From positions 3,348,001-3,412,000 of the forward strand of contig NC_057316.1 of NCBI RefSeq assembly GCF_000687475.1: DNA of 64,000 nt, read 5' to 3'. The notes below the pieces were generated by a model that was not told the DNA's origin, ran no database searches, and saw only the letters and a list, made by a program, of their open reading frames with translations. Both the position numbers and the translations under genes were made by a program. Shown piece after piece: positions 25,216 to 38,600 of this stretch (positions are counted from its first letter, which is position 1; every line of letters begins with the position of its first letter). The DNA comes from Ustilaginoidea virens (lineage: Eukaryota > Ascomycota > Sordariomycetes > Hypocreales > Clavicipitaceae).

Positions 25216-26870
25216 AATATCGGTTCTTCCTAGACGATTTGCGAGGAATTAATTTTATATCCTTAAATTTCGGCCTATACAACTAGTACACTTTCACGGT
25301 ACTATATACAGACTAGCGTTCTTTAATAAAATCGGCCGTATACTTTTCTATATTAATCGTAGGGGCGTTTAACCTAGATATTATCCTATGCACAATATGA
25401 AATGCATTATTATACTCGAGCTTAAGGCATATCCTAAGGTCGACCCATATCACTAAAGCATATTAGCACAATAGGAAATCACAATACTATACACATACTT
25501 ACTTTTGCACTAACGCAAAACTTTTTGACTGGAGGCCTTCAAGTCTATGAAGCCCCTTATCTAATCAAACATAGCAGTAAAATCATTAAGATTAAACTTT
25601 ACTTCTAGGTCGTAGCGGATAACTCTAAGGTCGGAAATATTTTTAAATCTATTATATTCTTCGCATAAGCGTCTAATATAGTTCTAATAAGAATTAGCGA
25701 AGAACTAATATTATAGATTATAATACATATACAGAAGTATATAATAGCCCGACTTTTCTAAGTATTCGATAGGCTAATGAACTTTTTGTGACTATATTAT
25801 AGGTAGTATTCTTTTTGCTCGTTAGACTTAATACCACTAAAGTAAAATATTAAAGCTATAGTCTCTAGTGATCGATCGAAACTAACTAGATATATAGCAC
25901 GATATATCAGTTCGAACTCTAATATAGCCTATCGAATCTTAATAGTCTATTTTTGCGATGCCCATTAATACTTCTTAGTTTAGACTTATAATGCTTTACT
26001 AGCGTCCTCTATAGATATATTTATAGCCTATTAAAGTTAAAACAACCTAGTTATATCACTATAATGGCAATTAGCGACTAACTTAAAGCCTATCTATCTA
26101 CTTTAAGATAGACTTATTTGCCTAAGGGGATACCTAACTACTGCGAGTGCTTAATGACGATTGTGAATTATATAGTAGTGGCGGTAGCAATCTATCGCGA
26201 AGTAGTAAAGGGTCTATCTAGGAGTCCTTTATATCTAGATAGCTATTGGGAACATTAGGAGAGCTATAGTAAGATATTATACTAGACGATATAGTCTCTA
26301 TAGCTAGACAAAGTATTTTCGCGGCTAGATAAGGTATTTTCGCGGCTAAATAAGCAGTTATTACGGTCAGATAGATAGCAGTCAGCAGGGCTTTTATAGC
26401 GTAATAGAAATAGTATTAGAAAAGAGTAATAGAGGTTGCAAAAGGACGGGATAGGAAAAAGGAAAGAAAAAGAATATCGATTCTAGGGATATAGCGCCAT
26501 TTCTATTTCTTATATTAGGTATTTAGACGGTTGTAGGAAGGAGCGAGCGATAAGGTAATAAGGGGATTAGATGGGTTGAGTTAAAATATTAGAAGTGGGT
26601 AGGGTACGGACTAAATTAGGCAGTTTTTACCCCACCCCACCCTCCTATCTACTGCGTCACTAATATTATGAGATAATAAGATAAAAATAAATAGCAAAAA
26701 AAAAAAGTAATAATAAGTCTACGTTCTTGGTTATACTAAATATCTACGATAAAATTAACGATACTTATAATCAACCAATATACTACGATTTAGTCCTTTT
26801 AGACTAGATATTAATAGACTATAGTATCTAACTATTCGATAAGCGGAAGACTTTAGTAAATAGGTTGTAA
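25216..26870. other. AT-rich host segment upstream of the transposase remnant
   Basis: No family was recognised on either strand. A short direct repeat (TATTTTCGCGGCTA, two or more copies) lies at about 26,310-26,350, and a pyrimidine-rich CCCCACCCCACCC run at about 26,630-26,643. The segment may be the 5' region or subterminal part of the host transposon. Confidence 0.45.
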
Positions 26871-26879
26871 ATCAGATAG

Positions 26880-28673
26880 ACAATAGATAATAAGCGGATA
26901 GCGAATATAACTTTGGTACTACAGAGCCAGCCTATAGTGCATATAGTGCTATACCATTGCGAAATACTTTAGAAATATAAGATACTACTCAACTTCCAGA
27001 TAATAGGGTTAAAGATTAGTTATATCGTATTAGTAGACCTAGCGAATTAAATGATAAGGAGAGCGATAAGCAAGAGCCTTAATTTCCTAATAATACTTTA
27101 GATATTAATATATAGCCCGAGCAGGAGAACTATAAAACTAGGATAGATATAGAAGCTGCCTTTAACTTAGTTAATACTATTTTGCGTTATATAGAAGTTT
27201 AAGACCCTCCCTAAGCCTAGAACCTAATAGATAACCTAATAGAGAGCATTAATAGTGGATAAGGCAGTCGCCTCTAGTTAGAGGAGATAGATAACTATCC
27301 CGACGATTATAAATTCGATAACAATAATGCCTTATAAGCTATACTTTAAGTCGATATTTAAAAAGGCCCTAGCGATATTAATAATTACAGTAGGAATAAG
27401 GCAGTATTACGATATTTATCTATACCGCACGATAATTATAATACGCTAGGTGCGACGCTATATATAGGTGCAAATAATAGGGTTTTACATTAATTAAAGT
27501 CGTATAAAGAATAAAACTTAGATAATATTAATATTCGTACTAACTAGCTAGCTCGGCGATATATTAAAGATATAATAATAGAAGTTAAGTAAGAATTAAT
27601 CCCTCCTATGCTATTATGCTTTGCAATAGCCTTAATTATTTAGGAAGAGTATAATAATATAACACAATAAGGTTACCGGGAGCTAGTAGAGATTCTTTAA
27701 CTTATAGATAATATTAACCAGCTAAAAGAATTATTAGTTCGTAAGGATATGCTCCAAAAGCACCTATAATGCAGCCTGCCAATTATAGTATTATAGAAGA
27801 AAATGCTATAGTTAGATAAAATACTACTACCATTACGATCCAAACTACAAGAGGATTTACTAGTATTTAATATATAAGATATCCTTTAAGTTTTTTTAAG
27901 CTCTAAAACTAATTTGCAAAAAATTTACTGCGGTATGGCTTATCTTATTAATAATGATATTTTAGAACTATAGTAGGCTCGCTAGTAGGGTGAGTTAATT
28001 AGAACTACCTTAGGATACTATACTTACGATACTATTAGCTAGCCTATCTAGCCTTTAGATTTTATTTATTGGAAATACTTAGAGAGCTTTTGCGATATAA
28101 TTCACACTAGTAGGGTCGCATATATTGGCTTAGACTTCTGGCATTTAACGCTAGAGGGTATACGTAGGAAGCCCGTTATTAAGGTCTAGATGGTATACCC
28201 AGCTAGCGCACTGCCGCCTAATATAGCATAGCAATAGGGTCAGGCTATCTTTTCATAATAATCCTTAGGATATAAAGAACTAGTTATTATAATTAATTAG
28301 CGATATATTATCTTACTAGAATAAATCGTTAACTGTATACCGTAGGTTTATATGGACTATCAATTCGACCTAACCTAGAACTATCTATATCTACTATCTG
28401 CATCCTATACTATCTATTATTTTTATGATAGCTAGTACTAGGCCTTTCGCCCAATATAGCTTATAATACCTCTCTATAGCAAAAAAGAAATAAAAGAATT
28501 TAGAAGGGAATATTTGCTTGCTTACTTTATAGATCTAAATATTATTTCGCTTCCATTATTTTTATTTGCTGATGCATTTAGCCTATTTCGCAATATATAT
28601 CGGTCGCTTAAAGGAATTTATCTTATACCGCAATACTTATACCGTAATATTCGCAATAAGCGCAGTAGCATAC
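26880..28673 (+). pseudogene. Tnp2/Plavaka-like transposase, N-terminal and middle part
   Basis: A single plus-strand frame of about 600 codons, interrupted by TAA and TAG stops that RIP would make from CAA/CAG. The diagnostic segment is at 28,514-28,673: LFADAFSLFRNIYRSLKGIYL followed by a basic R-N-K-R-S-S-I. This corresponds to the F-A-D-x-F-x-L-Y-R-N-x-Y-R-S-L block of Tnp2/Plavaka-group (CACTA/EnSpm superfamily) transposases of fungi. Element B is inserted right after this block. The frame resumes at 47,314 in register when B and one CATAC are removed, reading I-L-P-L-T-L-G-L-F-G-S, matching the family's P-L-T-L-G-P-H-G-S block. The start is approximate. Assignment is from memory of the family pattern. 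Confidence 0.7.
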
Positions 28674-29430
28674 TGTTAAAATCCTATAGTAGCCTACTAG
28701 GCTGCTGGCCTTATGCCCTACTGGCCTACTAACCTTCTGGCCCTTATACCGCCTCTTGGACTTATGGTAGTATTACCTTAGGCCTTTGCCTTTTACCTTA
28801 AGGATTTTCAGTGGATTATTTACTGTATATCAAGTAAGGTAGGCCTTGTTGAAAAAGGTGTGGCATTGCTAAATTAGCGTGGTTGCCTACTAGCGTGGTG
28901 GCGGCCTACTAGCGTGGTGTGGCATTGCTAAATTAGCGTGGTGGCCTACTAGCGTGGTGGCTAGTCCACTAGTGTGGTGGTTAGTCATTAGCGTGGTGAC
29001 TAGTTACTAGTGCGGTGGTTAGGGTGGTTGGAAAGGCTGGATATAGTGGGGCTGCTAACGTATTATATACGTGGCATAGCGAGCATTACGGGGAGCTTTC
29101 TTACTAGCTACCTTAGATGCCTGGGCCCACCCCTCCTTCGTGTATATATAGGATAGCTTTTCCCCTTCTTTTTAGATAGTAGAAGGGTAGCACAATCGAG
29201 TCTGTTAATACACTATATGCCTCTTAACTTTTTACCTTCCCTGCGTTTTCTGGTTATCTTATATTTGCCTTGCCTTTACACTTGCCCTGCTTTATAGCAC
29301 TTGTATAGTCTTAGGACTTGGTGAAAAATCTAGTATTATACTAAGATTAGTTCACAGGTCGCAGACAGTCTTGTGCCATCTAGCTAGCTAGTAAGGCTCT
29401 GCTTTTATAGTGACCTTGAGAATTGCAATA
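28674..29430 (+). repeat. Element B 5' LTR (757 bp)
   Basis: TGTTAAAATCC to TTGCAATA. It contains a TATATATA box (29,143-29,150) and a direct duplication of the GTGGCATTGCTAAATTAGCG segment (about 28,859 and 28,918) that element A lacks. RIP-type differences from the 3' LTR include ACTGGC to ACTAGC and CTGACG to CTAACG. Confidence 0.9.
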
Positions 29431-29445
29431 GGTTATGAGCCCGGG
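29431..29445 (+). promoter_or_regulatory. Element B primer-binding site
   Basis: GGTTATGAGCCCGGG directly follows the LTR. It is of the iMet half-tRNA type, as in A and C. Confidence 0.75.
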
Positions 29446-30200
29446 TTTTACTTCTTTGTTTTAACCCTACCTTTTTGTGTTCACCCCTTGGTCTCTTTTG
29501 CTTATTAGTACTACTAATATAGCTATCCTTTGGTATCTTCGGCTCACCCTTATTAACTTCGGCTTACCTATTATCACCTTTGGCTTACCCTTATTACCTA
29601 CGGTATTACCCTACGGCAATCAACGGCGTACCTAACGGCAACTTACGGCGTAACCTCACGGCACTTTTAGCGTAACCTTACGTTATTTTCGGCGTAACCT
29701 ACGGCACCTACGGATTTTATAGTGTGATATCTACCATACTATACCACTGTATAACACCTTTGCACCTAGTGTACGACACCTACTGCACTATACGGCACCT
29801 GTTATATTCTTCCACTTATAGCATGGTACGGCATTTACGGCACCTTTTATATTACGGCACCTATAGCACCCACGGCACCTACGGCACCTACAGCACCTAC
29901 GGCACTTACGGCACCTTTATATTACGGCACCATATAAGCACCTTGAATACCAACGCTATAATACGGACTTGCATAACGCCTACGGCATCCGTGCTTTTTT
30001 ATATTGAGACCTGCCGCTATATTCTGCGGTTACCTTTTATAGTAGGCTACTAGCCACTATATTTACTAGCTGTCTAGCTAGTTACTCGGCTATTTTACCA
30101 GTTATTCGACTATTTTGCTAGCTATTTAGCTAGTTATTCCTCTGTTTTTACAACTATCGGCACCATTTTTCAACGGATTTTTAAACCCTTTTTGCCCACT
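29446..30200 (+). repeat. Element B 5' leader with tandem short repeats
   Basis: Contains GGCTTACC/TTATTA units (about 29,540-29,600) and a run of CGGCACCTA 9-mers (about 29,850-29,935), then the CTAGCTGTCTAGCTAG region before the ATG. Structured leader repeats are shared with A and C. Confidence 0.7.
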
Positions 30201-33200
30201 ATGGCAGAGTCAGGATCCTATAAGGTCCCTGAATCCGATACTGAAGTTGATACTAATGCACAGCTACAGCTAGATATGGACGATATGAAATCCCAGATGA
30301 ATATACTAACTGACCTTATACAGGGCCTAGTTAGTAGGCAAAATAACGACACCCAGGCTACCTAGGCTACTAATAAGAAGCCTACTAAAGCCACTGAAGC
30401 TGGACCTTCCACTAAGACTACCACTAAAGATGATGATAGTGAAGCTGACGTTATGGAAATCGACCAACCTTCTACTCCTATAAAATATAAGGGTAAAGAG
30501 CCTATTTATACAATGCTACCAACAACTATTACCAACCAAATTAGTGATGGGGCTATTAAAGAATTAGCTAAGACTGCCAACCGCTTTAAGGAGTCCCAAA
30601 AGCTAAAAAGTCCCTATAATTTCGACCAGTGGAAGCAGGCTCTTACAATACAACTCAGGGCCTTTAAAATAGCTAATTTTGTCAACGACCCCTCTATAGC
30701 AAGGCATTTTGATGAGTCTGAGCAGGCACTTCTACTACTAATGCTAAAGAATAGCTGTGGTGAAGAAGCTGCAGAGGCTATAGACTGGTGTAATGACCCA
30801 GAGGAAGCTTACCTTTTGCTAGTAGCTCAGTACTGCCACTCACCAGAAGTACAGCGGGCACACTTATACCCTACCTTTCACACCCTTACACTTACCGGTT
30901 ATAAAGGCACTTTAGAGGCTTTTAACAGCGAATTTAACAGCTATATTTCTCGCCTTAGAATTCTAGGTTCTAAAATCGACTCTTTCGACCAAGTTAACCA
31001 GTATCTTTAGGCTGTAGAGGGGGTATTTACCCGCTGGACGGAACGCCAACGCTCTATGATTAGGGCTTATAGCGCCCAAGGTGTTATTAATAGCAGCAAA
31101 TTTAACCTCCAGTATTTTATGGTTGACCTATTAGAAGAACAGCGTTCTAAAGGGTCTTCTAAGGTGGCTGCTAATAACCTTAAGCAGCTTAAGGCTTCCA
31201 AGGACCCTAAAAAAGGGTCTGCTAATGCCGCTTCTACTACTAATAATAGTAAGAATAATTCCACTAATAATAGGAAAAAGAAGCAGCAACAGAAGAAGAA
31301 ACAAGACTCTAACAATAGCAGCAAACAGCAAGATGTTGAGGCCTTTATTATAGGCAACTATAATACCCAGGATACTAATATATCCTATTCCTCTTCTTCT
31401 ACCACTATATCCACTGATAACCAGCCCTTAGCTATAAGCTATAGTGCTAAATCAGGCGGTAGGACCCCGAAGGATGCCCTTCTTTACGATACAGGCTCCA
31501 CTTGTCATATTGTTAATGATAAGAAGCATTTCACCACTTTTCACCACTTTGAGAAGGATGATAAGCCTGTTATTACTACTGGTGGTAGCCCTATTTCCCC
31601 TACTGGTTGGGGCACGGCACGATTTACTGTGCTATAGGGCGTTAATCCCACCAAATGGGGTATTATAGAGCTCAAGAATGCCCTATATATTCCTACCTTG
31701 GATATTAATATTATTAGCGGTGTAAAGCACTATGCCGCTAAAGGGGTATTAATTAAAAATCAGCTTTGGTCAGCAAGCCGTAAATGCATCGGCATTTTTA
31801 ACTTTGAAAAATACGGCTTTTTCCTTCCACAGAAAGGAATAGACACACCACTACTGCATCAACCTTACAGCCATTATACTGTTACTAATAGTATAACAGT
31901 AGAGGTCCCCAGCCCTACTAACCCTGCTGATTATAGTGATCCTGAGGATACCACTATTACCCCTATTCCTACTACTGCAACTAGTAAGGAACCTGTAGAG
32001 GCTACTAGCCCTACTACCAACTCTCCCGCTATTACGACTAGCGAAGAGCCCGCTATTACGACTAGCGAAAATCCCGTAGTGGCTACTAGCCCTACTCCTG
32101 CCCCTATAGCTGCTGATACAGAATATCAGAAGTTATTACAGTTAGCCGGCATTTGGCATGTACGGCTAGGGCATATAGGTATTCAGCTACTTAAAAAGAC
32201 TTATGCTAATACCCCTGGTCTTCCTAACCTTAATAAGGTTAAAGATGCTGATTTTCGCTGCCTAGCCTGTATACAGGCTAAGAAGGTTAGAAGACCTTCT
32301 AAAGATGCGATTCCAAATCCAGCTAAATGCCTGGATATTATAGAAGGTGATACTTTTGCTATATCACCTATGCCATATAACAAACGACCTGTTGCCCTTA
32401 TATTAGTAGACAGAAAATCCCGATTCCGCTGGCTTTACTTACTACCTAATAGGGAAGGCACTGTTGTATTTAAAGCATTACAGAGCTTTATATAGAGCCT
32501 ACAGGTCAGATATGGCAAAACGCCTGTTGAATTCCACTATGATGGTGGAAATGAAATTAACAAAATGCTTAGTAATTGGCTTGTCGAACAGGGCATAACT
32601 TTTAATACATCTTGCCCCTATATTCACGAACAAAACGGCCTAGCTAAGCGGTCCATTAGGGTTATAGCTGATAGACTACGTGCTACTATAGCCTGGTCAA
32701 GGCTACCATCTAACCTCTGGTCTGCTGTAATTACTGGCGTTGTTATGCTAGTAAATATAATAGCTGTTACTAACAGACCTTCTAGCCCCTATCAGGAGCT
32801 ACTAAAGGATTACGACTAGATAATACCGGAGCACTATTCTGACCTTATTAACCTTAGGGCTATTGGAGCAGCTATTGAAGTGCTTATACCACACGAAAAG
32901 CGTGTAAAAAGCCGCAAATTAGCGCCCCGTACTAAGCCTAGTAGGCTCTTTGCCACTCTAGGTAATAATACCTACCTGGTCTACCTTCTAAAGAAGAAGG
33001 TTGTTATTAAAATAACTTTTATTACCTTTATTCACTAAAATGAAGGTATAGGCCCTATTTTTAGTGGCCTAGAAGGAGACTTTCATAGAGGGCAAAATAC
33101 AGGTTTAGAGGGGGTATCTAACAGAGAACCTGCTATTTTACTGGATGACCTAGAAAGCATACCGGACCCTACTAACCTTACTAATATTACTAATACTAAT

Positions 33201-34153
33201 GTTATACCGGATGACTTGGAAAGCATGCCGGACCCTACTAATACTAGCGTTATTAATACTAATGCTACCTTGGATAACCGTCCTATATTACAGTCCCCGG
33301 CTACTGCAAAGGATGACCTTATAGATATCCTTACTAGCCTTACTCCTGCCGACCTTATTGGCCCTGCCGACCTTGCTGGCCCTGCTGGCCCTGCTGGCCC
33401 TGCTATACCTGCTAGCCCTACCGACCCTACTAGCCCTACCGACTTATTCCCTAATTAGGATTTATACCACCTGATATAGGATTCCTGCTATACAGCTAAG
33501 CGTAAGCTAGCTAAAAAGGCCCCTGATGGTACGCCTAATAGCTGGAAGGATGTGCTACGATGCCCTGAAAAAGAAAAAGACCTTTGGATAAAGGCACTAT
33601 TTAAGGAATTCGAGCAGCTTTTGGATACTAAAGTTTTCCAGTTTATTCCTAAGTCTAGCATTCCTATTGATAGGAAAATTATACGCAATAGGCCTGTTTT
33701 TCGGGTTAAAAAGGATGCTAATAATCAGCCTATAAAATATAAGGCTAGATTAGTTATCAAGGGCTTTATGCAAGTCGAAGGAAAGGACTTTCAGTATACC
33801 TATGCTTCTACCTCTATCCCACCCACCTGGAGGGTTATACTAGCTTTGGCTGCTAGCAATAACTGGGAGATAGAGCAAATCGACTTTATAGGCGCCTTCC
33901 TAAATAGCGAACTTTCTGAGACTATTTATATGGATATCCCTAATAGATTCCTTGAATTTATAGAGAGCTTATTACTAACTGATAGCAAGCTTTGGTCTAA
34001 TATACAGCGCTAATGGCTACTAACTTTACTTAAAGAAGCTGGATTCGACCCTTCTGTTAAGCAAGCTATCTTGCTAAAGAAGGCCCTATACGGGCTAAAA
34101 TAAGCACCCCGCGAATGGCAACACCGGCTAAAAGACCTGATTTCTAGTGAAGG
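30201..34153 (+). pseudogene. Element B gag-protease-integrase-RT (5' part of polyprotein)
   Basis: The frame starts at ATG 30,201 (MAESGSYKVPES). TAG stops lie at 30,363, 31,008, 31,635, 32,493 and 32,817, with more beyond. The Gag segment (about 30,453-31,200) has the F-D-Q-W-K-Q-A-L core typical of copia capsid, followed by a basic KKKQQQKKK run and no Cys-His knuckle. Protease is at about 31,487 (YDTGSTCHI). Integrase spans about 32,150-32,800 (WHVRLGH, CLACIQ, QNGLAKRS; the Glu codon before K-R-S is intact in A and C as A-E-R-S). RT begins at about 33,550. Comparison with C shows the stops are mainly CAG or CAA to TAG or TAA. C is inserted in the codons for S-E-G-F-L-P. Confidence 0.88.
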
Positions 34154-34901
34154 TGTTAAAATCCTATAGTAGCCTACTAGGCTGCTGGCCTTATGCCCTA
34201 CTGGCCTACTAACCTTCTGGCCCTTATACCGCCTCTTGGACTTACGGTAGTCTTACCAACCTTAGGCCTTTGCCTTTTACCTTAGGATTTTCAGTAGATT
34301 ATTTACTGTATATCAAGTAAGGTAGGCCTTATTAAAAAAGGTGTGGCATTGCTAAATTAGCGTGGTTGCCTACTAGCGTGGTGGCGGCCTACTAGCGTGG
34401 TGTGGCATTGCTAAATTAGCGTGGTGGCCTACTAGCGTGGTGGCTAGTCCACTAGTGTGGTGGTTAGTTACTAGTGCGGTGACTAATTACTAGTGCGGTG
34501 GTTAGGGTGGTTGGAAATGTCGGATATAGCGGGGTTGCTGACGTATCATAGCGAGCATTACGGGGAGCTTTCTTACTGGCTACCTTGGATGCCTGGGCCC
34601 ACCCCTCCTTCGTGTATATATAGGATAGCTTTTCCCCTTCTTTCTAGATAGTAGAAGGGCAGCACAATCGAACCTGTTAATGCACTACATGCCTCTTAAC
34701 TTCCACCTTCCCTGCGTTTTTGGTTATCTTATATTTGCCTTGCCTTTACACTTGCCCTGCTTTATAGCACTTGTATAGTCTTAGGACTTAGTGAAAAATC
34801 TAGTATTTATACTAAGATTAGTTCACAGGTCGCAGACAGTCTTGTGCCATCTAGCTAGCTAGTAAGGCTCTGCTTTTATAGTGACCTTGAGAATTGCAAT
34901 A
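34154..34901 (+). repeat. Element C 5' LTR (748 bp)
   Basis: TGTTAAAATCC to TTGCAATA, with a TATATATA box at 34,615-34,622. It lacks the TATATACGTGG stretch found in the B LTRs (after CTGACGTAT), which accounts for most of the length difference. Confidence 0.9.
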
Positions 34902-34916
34902 GGTTATGAGCCCGGG
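34902..34916 (+). promoter_or_regulatory. Element C primer-binding site
   Basis: GGTTATGAGCCCGGG abuts the LTR, identical to B and A. Confidence 0.75.
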
Positions 34917-35620
34917 TTTTTACTTCTTTGTTTTTACCCAACCTCTTTTGTATTCACCCCTTGGTCTTTCTTGCTTATTAGTACTACTAATATAGCTATC
35001 CTTTGGTATCTTCGGCTTACCCTTATTAACTTTGGCTTACCTATTATCACTTTTGGCTTACCCTCTATTACCTACGGTATTACCCTGCGGCAATCAACGG
35101 CGTACCTAACGGCAACTTACGGCGTAACCTTACGGCACTTTTAGCGTAACCTTACGTTATTTTCGGAGTAACCTACGGCACCTACGGATTTTATAGTGTA
35201 ATATTCTTTACATTATACTACTGTATAACACCTTTTCCTTTAGTGCACGACTTTTACTGCACTATTCGGCACCTGCTATACTCTCCCACTTATAGCACCT
35301 TTGGTACGGCACTTACGGCACCTTTTTATATTACGGCACCTACGGCACCTACGGCACTTACGGTACCTTTATATTACGGCACCATATAAGCACTTTTAAC
35401 ACCAACGCTATAATACGGACTTGCACAACGCCTACGGCATCTGTGCTTTTATATTGAGACCTGCCGCTATACTCTGCGGTTACCTTTTATAGTAGGCTAC
35501 TAGCCACTATATTTACTGGCTATTTTACCAGTTATTCAACTATTTTGCTAGCTATTTAGCTGGTTATTCATCTGTTCCTACAGCTATTGGCACCATTTGT
35601 AACGACTTTTAGCCACTATA
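34917..35620 (+). repeat. Element C 5' leader with tandem short repeats
   Basis: Shares the GGCTTACC units (about 35,000-35,065) and CGGCACCTA 9-mers (about 35,300-35,385) of the family leader. Confidence 0.7.
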
Positions 35621-38600
35621 ATGGCACAGTCTAGGCCTTCCACTTATAAGGCCACTTTAGATTCCGACTCTAAAGCTGATCTTACTGTACAACTACAGCT
35701 AGATATGGACTATATTAAGTCCCAGATGAACACCCTAACTATCCTTTTACAAGGCTTAGTTAGTAGGCGAAATAGTAACATTCCTACTATTATAATTAGC
35801 AAGGAACTAGTAGAGGCTACTAGCCCTACTATCTCCGGTCCTACTAATATGAACAGCAAGGACCCTATAGAGGCTACTAGCCCTACTACTACTAATGCCG
35901 CTTCTACTAATAATAGCAAGAATAATTCTACTAATAATAGGAAAAAGAAGCAGCAAAAGAAGAAGGAACAGGACTCTAATATTAGCAGCAAACAGCAAAA
36001 TGTCGAGTCCTTTATTATAGGCAATTATAATACCCAGGATATTAATATATCCTATTCTTCTTCTTCTTCTACCACTATATCCACTGATATAAGCTATAGT
36101 GCTAAATCAGGCGGCAGGACCCCTAAGGATGCCCTCCTTTATGATACAGGCTCCACTTGTCATATTGTTAATGATAAGAAGCATTTCACCACTTTTCACC
36201 ATTTTGAGAAGGATGATAAGCCGGTAATTACTACTGGTGGTGGCCCTATTTCCCCTACTGGTTGGGGCACAGCACGATTTACTGTGCTACAGGGCGTTAA
36301 TCCTACCAAATGGGGTATTATAGAGCTCAAGAATGCACTATATATTCCTGCCTTGGATATTAACATCATTAGCGGTGTAAAGCACTATGCCGCTAAAGGG
36401 GTACTAATTAAAAATCAGCTTTGGTCAGCAAGCCGTAAATGCATCGGCATTTTTAACTTCGAAAAATACGGCTTTTTCCTTCCACAGAAAGGAATAGACA
36501 CACCACTACTGCATCAACCTTGCAGCCACTATACTAATAGTATAGTAGTAGAGGTCCCCAGCCCTACTAACCCTACTGATTATAGTGATCCTGAGGATAC
36601 CACTATTACCCCCGTTCCTACTACTGCGACTAATAAGGAACCTGTAGAGGCTACTAGCCCTACTACCCAACCTTCCGCTATTACGACTAGCGAAGACCCT
36701 GTAGAGGTTACTAACCCTACTCCTGCCCCTATAGCTACTGATACAGAATATCAGAAGCTATTACAATTAGCCGGCATTTGGCATATACGGCTAGGGCATA
36801 TAGGTATTCAGCTGCTTAAAAAGACCTGTGCTAATACCCCTGGTCTACCTAACCTTAATAAGGTTAAAGATGCTGATTTTCGCTGTCTAGCCTGTATACA
36901 GGCTAAGAAGGTTAGAAGACCTTCTAAAGATGCGATACCTAATCCAGCTAAATGCCTGGATATTATAGAAGGTGATACTTTTGCTATATCACCTACACCA
37001 TACAATAAACGACCTATTGCCCTTATATTAGTGGACAGAAAATCCCGATTCCGTTGGCTTTACTTACTGCCTAATAGGGAAGGCACTATTGTTTTTAAAG
37101 CATTACAGAGCTTTATACAGAGCCTACAGGTCAGATATAGTAAAACGCCTGTTGAATTCCACTATAATGGTGGAAATGAAATCAACAAAATGCTTAGTGA
37201 TTGGCTTGTCGAACAGGGTATAGCTTTTAATACCTCTTGCCCTTATATTCACGAACAAAACGGCCTAGCTGAGCGCTCCATTAGGGTTATAGCTGATAGG
37301 CTACGTGCTACTATAGCCTGGTCAAGGCTACCATCTAACCTCTGGTCCGCTGTAATTACTGGCGTTGTTATGCTAGTAAATATAACAGCAGTTACTAACA
37401 GACCTTCTAGCCCCTATCAGGAGCTACTAAAGGATTACGACCAGATAACACCGGAGCACTACCCTGACCTTATTAACCTTAGGGCTATTGGAGCAGCTAT
37501 TGAAGTGCTTATACCACACGAAAAGCGTGTAAAAAGCCGCAAATTAGCGCCCCGTACCGAGCCTGGTAGGCTCCTTGCCACTCTAGGTAATAATACCTAC
37601 CTAGTCTACCTTCTAAAGAAGAAGGTTATTACCAAAACAACTTTTATTACCTTTATTTATCAAAATGAAGGTATAGGCCCTATTTCTAGTGGCCTAGAAG
37701 GAGACTTTCACAGAGGGCAAAATATAGGTTCAGAGGGGGTATCTAGCAGTAAAGAACCTGCTATTTTACTAGATGACCTAGAAAGCATACCGGACCCTAC
37801 TAACCTTACTAGCATTACTAACACTAATGCTATACCGGATGACCTAGAAAACATGCCGGACCCTACTAATTTTACCAGCGTTACTAATACTAATGCTACC
37901 CCGGATGATATTACTAACACTAATGCCACCGTGGATTACCTTCCTAAGTCAGAAGGTACTATAATACAGTCCCCGGCTACTGCAAAGGATGACCTTATAG
38001 ATATCCTTACTAGCCTTAATCCTACCAATATTGCTGACCCTACTGGCCCTGCTGGCCCTGCTGGCTCTGCTATACCTGCTAGCCCTACTAACCCTACCAG
38101 CCCTACCGACTTACTCCCTAATTATGATTTATATCACCTAATATGGGATTCCTGCTATGCAGCTAAGCGTAAGCTAGCTAAAAAGGCCCCTGATGGTACG
38201 CCTAATAGCTGGAAGGATGTGCTACGAAGTCCTGAAAAAGACCTTTGGATAAAGGCACTATTTAAGGAATTTGAGCAGTTATTGGATACTAAAGTCTTCC
38301 AATTTATTCCTAAGTCTAGCGTTCCTATTGATAGGAAAATTATACGCAATAGGCCTGTTTTTCGGGTTAAAAAGGATGCCAATAATCAGCCTATAAAATA
38401 TAAGGCTAGATTGGTTGTTAAGGGTTTTATGCAAGTCGAAGGAAAGGACTTTCAGCATACCTATGCTTCTACCTCTATCCCACCTACCTGGAGGGTTATA
38501 CTAGCTTTGGCTGCTAGTAATAACTGGGAAATAGAGCAGATCGACTTTATAGGCGCCTTCCTAAATAGCGAACTTTCTGAGACTATTTATATAGATATCC

